In this document: positions 6,009-6,012 of the stretch, piece by piece
Layout: each line of letters opens with the position of its first letter
How positions within the stretch are numbered: position 1 is the stretch's first letter
Assembly (NCBI GenBank): GCA_964431545.1
Contig: CAYSLC010000286.1
Location: 1-6,012 of the forward strand
From: CAYSLC01 sp964431545
GTDB taxonomy: Bacteria; Desulfobacterota; Desulfobacteria; Desulfobacterales; JAABSP01
Direction of reading: 5' to 3'
DNA length: 6,012 nucleotides
Translations under genes and position numbers: made by a program
Notes under the pieces: generated by a model
What the model was told of the DNA's origin: nothing
Database searches by the model: none
The model's input: the letters and a program-made list of their open reading frames with translations, nothing else

Positions 6009-6012
6009 GTTC

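Overview
The window holds five adjacent genes, all on the minus strand, packed from position 5996 down to 263. The bases are GC-rich, except for an AT-rich strip at the left edge (about 1-300) and a small AT-rich gap at 4638-4694. No insertion sequence, CRISPR array, rRNA or tRNA was found. The gene content (a CLC protein with CBS domains, a helix-turn-helix/PTS-IIA hybrid regulator, a double Usp protein and a heptosyltransferase-like GT9) suggests a high-GC Gram-negative bacterium, possibly of the Desulfobacterota (former Deltaproteobacteria). This placement is inference from gene families and base composition, not from a phylogenetic marker.

Layout in transcription order (right to left): (1) an NCS1-family permease resembling the hydroxymethylpyrimidine transporter CytX, 5996-4695, with a strong Shine-Dalgarno at the window edge; (2) a two-part regulator with an N-terminal excisionase/MerR-like helix-turn-helix and a C-terminal PTS EIIA (fructose/Ntr) domain, 4637-3921; (3) a CLC-type anion channel/transporter with two C-terminal CBS domains, 3895-2168; (4) a tandem universal-stress-like protein whose second half keeps the ATP-binding glycine motif, 2134-1307; (5) a GT9 glycosyltransferase, 1300-263. 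The gaps are 57, 25, 33 and 6 nt, so genes 2-5 are very probably co-transcribed. Gene 1 may be the operon head or a separate unit, because the 57-nt gap carries a weak promoter-like sequence. Left of the GT9 gene is about 220 nt of AT-rich spacer with a weak minus-strand promoter candidate, followed by what may be the first 13 codons of another minus-strand gene leaving the window.

The core is a regulator, an ion-transport and a stress module: a phosphorylatable DNA-binding protein, an anion pathway with nucleotide-sensing CBS domains, and a nucleotide-binding Usp protein. The envelope-sugar enzyme and the pyrimidine permease have no obvious biochemical link to it. Nothing here is clearly a new kind of system. 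The most worthwhile leads are the HTH-EIIA fusion beside the CLC gene and the changed proton-pathway residue in the CLC protein.
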